Of a stretch of 14,911 nucleotides of DNA, positions 13,660-14,911 are shown piece after piece. The translations under genes and the position numbers were made by a program. Location of the stretch: positions 1-14,911 of the forward strand of contig CAIVKT010000238.1 of NCBI GenBank assembly GCA_903906615.1, written 5' to 3'. How positions within the stretch are numbered: the stretch's first letter is position 1; every line of letters begins with the position of its first letter. Source of the DNA: an uncultured Bacteroidota bacterium (GTDB lineage: Bacteria; Bacteroidota; Bacteroidia; Chitinophagales; Chitinophagaceae). Below the pieces are notes generated by a model, which worked only from the letters and a program-made list of their open reading frames with translations, searched no databases and was not told the origin of the DNA.

Positions 13660-14292
13660 CTAAGATGCGGCTTTGATATGACCTGATAATTGCGACCAGA
13701 TGTTGTCTGCAATGGCTTCTGGTGTGTTGTTGCCGTCTACGGTGAGTATGCGCTCTTCGTGCTTTAGTTTTTCGAAGGATTCAAGGTATTTGTTTCTCAC
13801 ATTGCGCAGGTTGTCGAGGGTTTCGTAAAGCTCGGTACCGGCGCGGTTTGCACTGATGCGCTGCATACTGGTTTCGGGGGCGAGGTCTATGAATATGTTT
13901 ACATCGGGGCGTAGTATTTGTGCGCAGATGCTGTTGGCCTCAATGACCCAATTGATATCCATGTGGGTGCCGTTGTAGGCGTAGGAGGAGAAGTAGTAGC
14001 GGTCGGTGATGATGGTGTAACCGTCCTGCATTTTTTTTATAAGCCCTGTTTCTTCGTTGAGTAAATGATCGAGCCTGTCGGCCAGGAAGAGGCCTGCTAT
14101 TACGCGCTCATCGGCTTTGATATTGCCACGGAGTATGTTGCGCAGGGTAGCGCCTACCATGCCATTGGTAGGCTCAAAGGTGCTGTGTACTTTATGCCCG
14201 GCCTGTTGCAGTTTTTCGGTGAGCAGGCGCGCCTGCGTGCTTTTGCCGCTGCCGTCTATGCCTTCGAGGGCTATGAATAGATTGTTGTTCAT
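13660..14292 (-). CDS. tmk: Thymidylate kinase
   Basis: Tmk phosphorylates dTMP to dTDP with ATP, an essential step in dTTP synthesis. The 210-residue length is normal. The P-loop GIDGSGKST is at 11-19, FEPTNGMVG (39-47) is the dTMP-binding segment with the usual EP, the ADRLDH motif is at 71-76, and the DRY-type motif is DRYYFSSYAYNG (97-108). The lid region runs through MQRISANRAGTELYE. All key residues appear intact. The start at 14292 places the P-loop at the expected distance. It is a single gene with a -7 element about 10 nt upstream of the start codon. Confidence 0.95.
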   Translation of the reverse strand: MNNNLFIALEGIDGSGKSTQARLLTEKLQQAGHKVHSTFEPTNGMVGATLRNILRGNIKADERVIAGLFLADRLDHLLNEETGLIKKMQDGYTIITDRYYFSSYAYNGTHMDINWVIEANSICAQILRPDVNIFIDLAPETSMQRISANRAGTELYETLDNLRNVRNKYLESFEKLKHEERILTVDGNNTPEAIADNIWSQLSGHIKAAS

Positions 14293-14302
14293 TTTAGTGG
14301 CT

Positions 14303-14310
14303 CAAAAATA
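14303..14310 (-). promoter_or_regulatory. -7 element of tmk, short leader
   Basis: On the minus strand TATTTTTG (14310-14303) matches TAnnTTTG perfectly and ends 10 nt before the ATG, predicting a leader of only a few nucleotides. No TTG was found at the -33 spacing. Confidence 0.5.
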
Positions 14311-14400
14311 CTCATTCTAACGATCATTAGAAACGCCTGACTATATTATACTGTAACATCTCCTTGCCCAAATGTCATTAAGTTAAAGGTTTCTTTGCGA

Positions 14401-14474
14401 AATAATGTCACCCCTTCGGGGCTTTGCACTTATTTTTCAATATGTTTCTATAATAATGCCACCCCTTCGGGGCT
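14401..14474. repeat. Pair of REP-like direct repeats with a CCCCTTCGGGG hairpin
   Basis: Two 23-bp copies, 14401-14423 and 14452-14474, differ at one base (AATAATGTC versus AATAATGCC, then ACCCCTTCGGGGCT). Each contains the tight hairpin CCCC-TTC-GGGG. They lie between the YcxB-like and tmk genes. Either copy could end transcription from the YcxB-like gene, but neither has a good T-tract. I see nothing else in 14311-14539. Confidence 0.65.
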
Positions 14475-14539
14475 GACTCCTTAATCAACGCACAAATCTA
14501 TGCAACAAGGGGGATAAGAATCCGAAATCATCGTTGAAC

Positions 14540-14911
14540 TTATTTCCATGCCCAGGTATCATAGACAGTGTAGGGTAGGCTGAATGAGGCAGCGATCTCG
14601 TGCAGCTTTGTTTTTAATTCTTCAATGCCGGGTATGTTTTGGGTAGGGATGATTATTCCCATGCCTATTTGCAGCTTGATGAAAATATAGCCGGGAATCT
14701 CATTGATCGCGGTTATGCCGGTAAGTGGTGAAGATATAGCGTTGCCATCGGTGAGGTCTGAGATATGATCATCGGTAAGTTGCAGTACAGTGGCTTTGCC
14801 CAATATTTTGCCATAAGATTCTTTTATCGCAGCCTTGAATTGACGCTGGTAAAAATGCTTTTCGTAGCGGGGCCATAACAGGTACCAGAGTACAGACGTA
14901 AGCAGAAACAA
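14540..14911 (-). CDS. YcxB-like membrane protein, C-terminal part (5' end outside window)
   Basis: The visible 123 residues begin with the end of a hydrophobic helix (FLLTSVLWYLLWPRYEKHFYQR) and continue into a soluble domain. Its pattern is that of YcxB-like proteins: ESYGKILGKATVLQLTDDHI, then SSPLTGITAINEIPGYIFIKL and MGIIIPTQNI, with a final helix IEELKTKLHEIAA. YcxB-like domains are small PH-like folds in bacterial membrane proteins of unknown function. The frame is open to the edge of the window, and typical members have more N-terminal membrane sequence, so this is a partial gene. Confidence 0.6.
   Translation of the reverse strand: MFLLTSVLWYLLWPRYEKHFYQRQFKAAIKESYGKILGKATVLQLTDDHISDLTDGNAISSPLTGITAINEIPGYIFIKLQIGMGIIIPTQNIPGIEELKTKLHEIAASFSLPYTVYDTWAWK

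Overview
The window comes from a member of the Bacteroidota, most likely Chitinophagaceae or a close relative. Several things point there. A large secreted protein ends in a type IX secretion (T9SS) sorting domain. Several genes, and the tRNA most clearly, have promoters with the Bacteroidota -7 element TAnnTTTG. Start codons have A/T-rich leaders with no convincing Shine-Dalgarno sequence. There is a DUF4402 secreted protein and a long Bacteroidota-type Lgt. All assignments come from reading the sequence; no database was searched.

Left part (1-4279, mostly + strand, housekeeping): the C-terminal part of a YihY/BrkB-family membrane protein, a YciO/Sua5/YrdC-family protein, FabD, a tRNA-Cys(GCA) on the minus strand with its own promoter and terminator, Lgt, and a small two-helix membrane protein that overlaps the lgt stop. 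The intergenic gaps carry arrays of a degenerate 8-bp phased repeat (consensus close to TTAATWGG). One array starts inside the last codons of the YciO-like gene.

Middle part (4349-8804): on the minus strand, a lipoprotein with a TIM-barrel, clan GH-A-like glycosidase pattern and a DUF4402 secreted protein. Next comes a plus-strand polytopic membrane protein rich in intramembrane histidines, whose function I do not recognise. Then, on the minus strand, a secreted glutathione-peroxidase-fold protein that has lost its catalytic Cys, and a small monohaem cytochrome c lipoprotein.

Right part (8974-14911): a 1496-residue secreted protein made of a kelch/galactose-oxidase-like head, eleven Ig-like modules in the order A-A-B-B-B-A-A-B-C-C-C, and a T9SS sorting domain. 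It is transcribed divergently from the cytochrome/GPx-like pair, and the two transcription units end in terminators with the same 11-nt stem arms. Thymidylate kinase and a partial YcxB-like membrane protein follow on the minus strand. The gaps here hold GC-rich REP-like hairpins.

The most unusual items are the 8-bp phased arrays, the GPx-fold protein without its catalytic residues, the ordered Ig-module architecture, the histidine-rich membrane protein, and the REP-like hairpin families.
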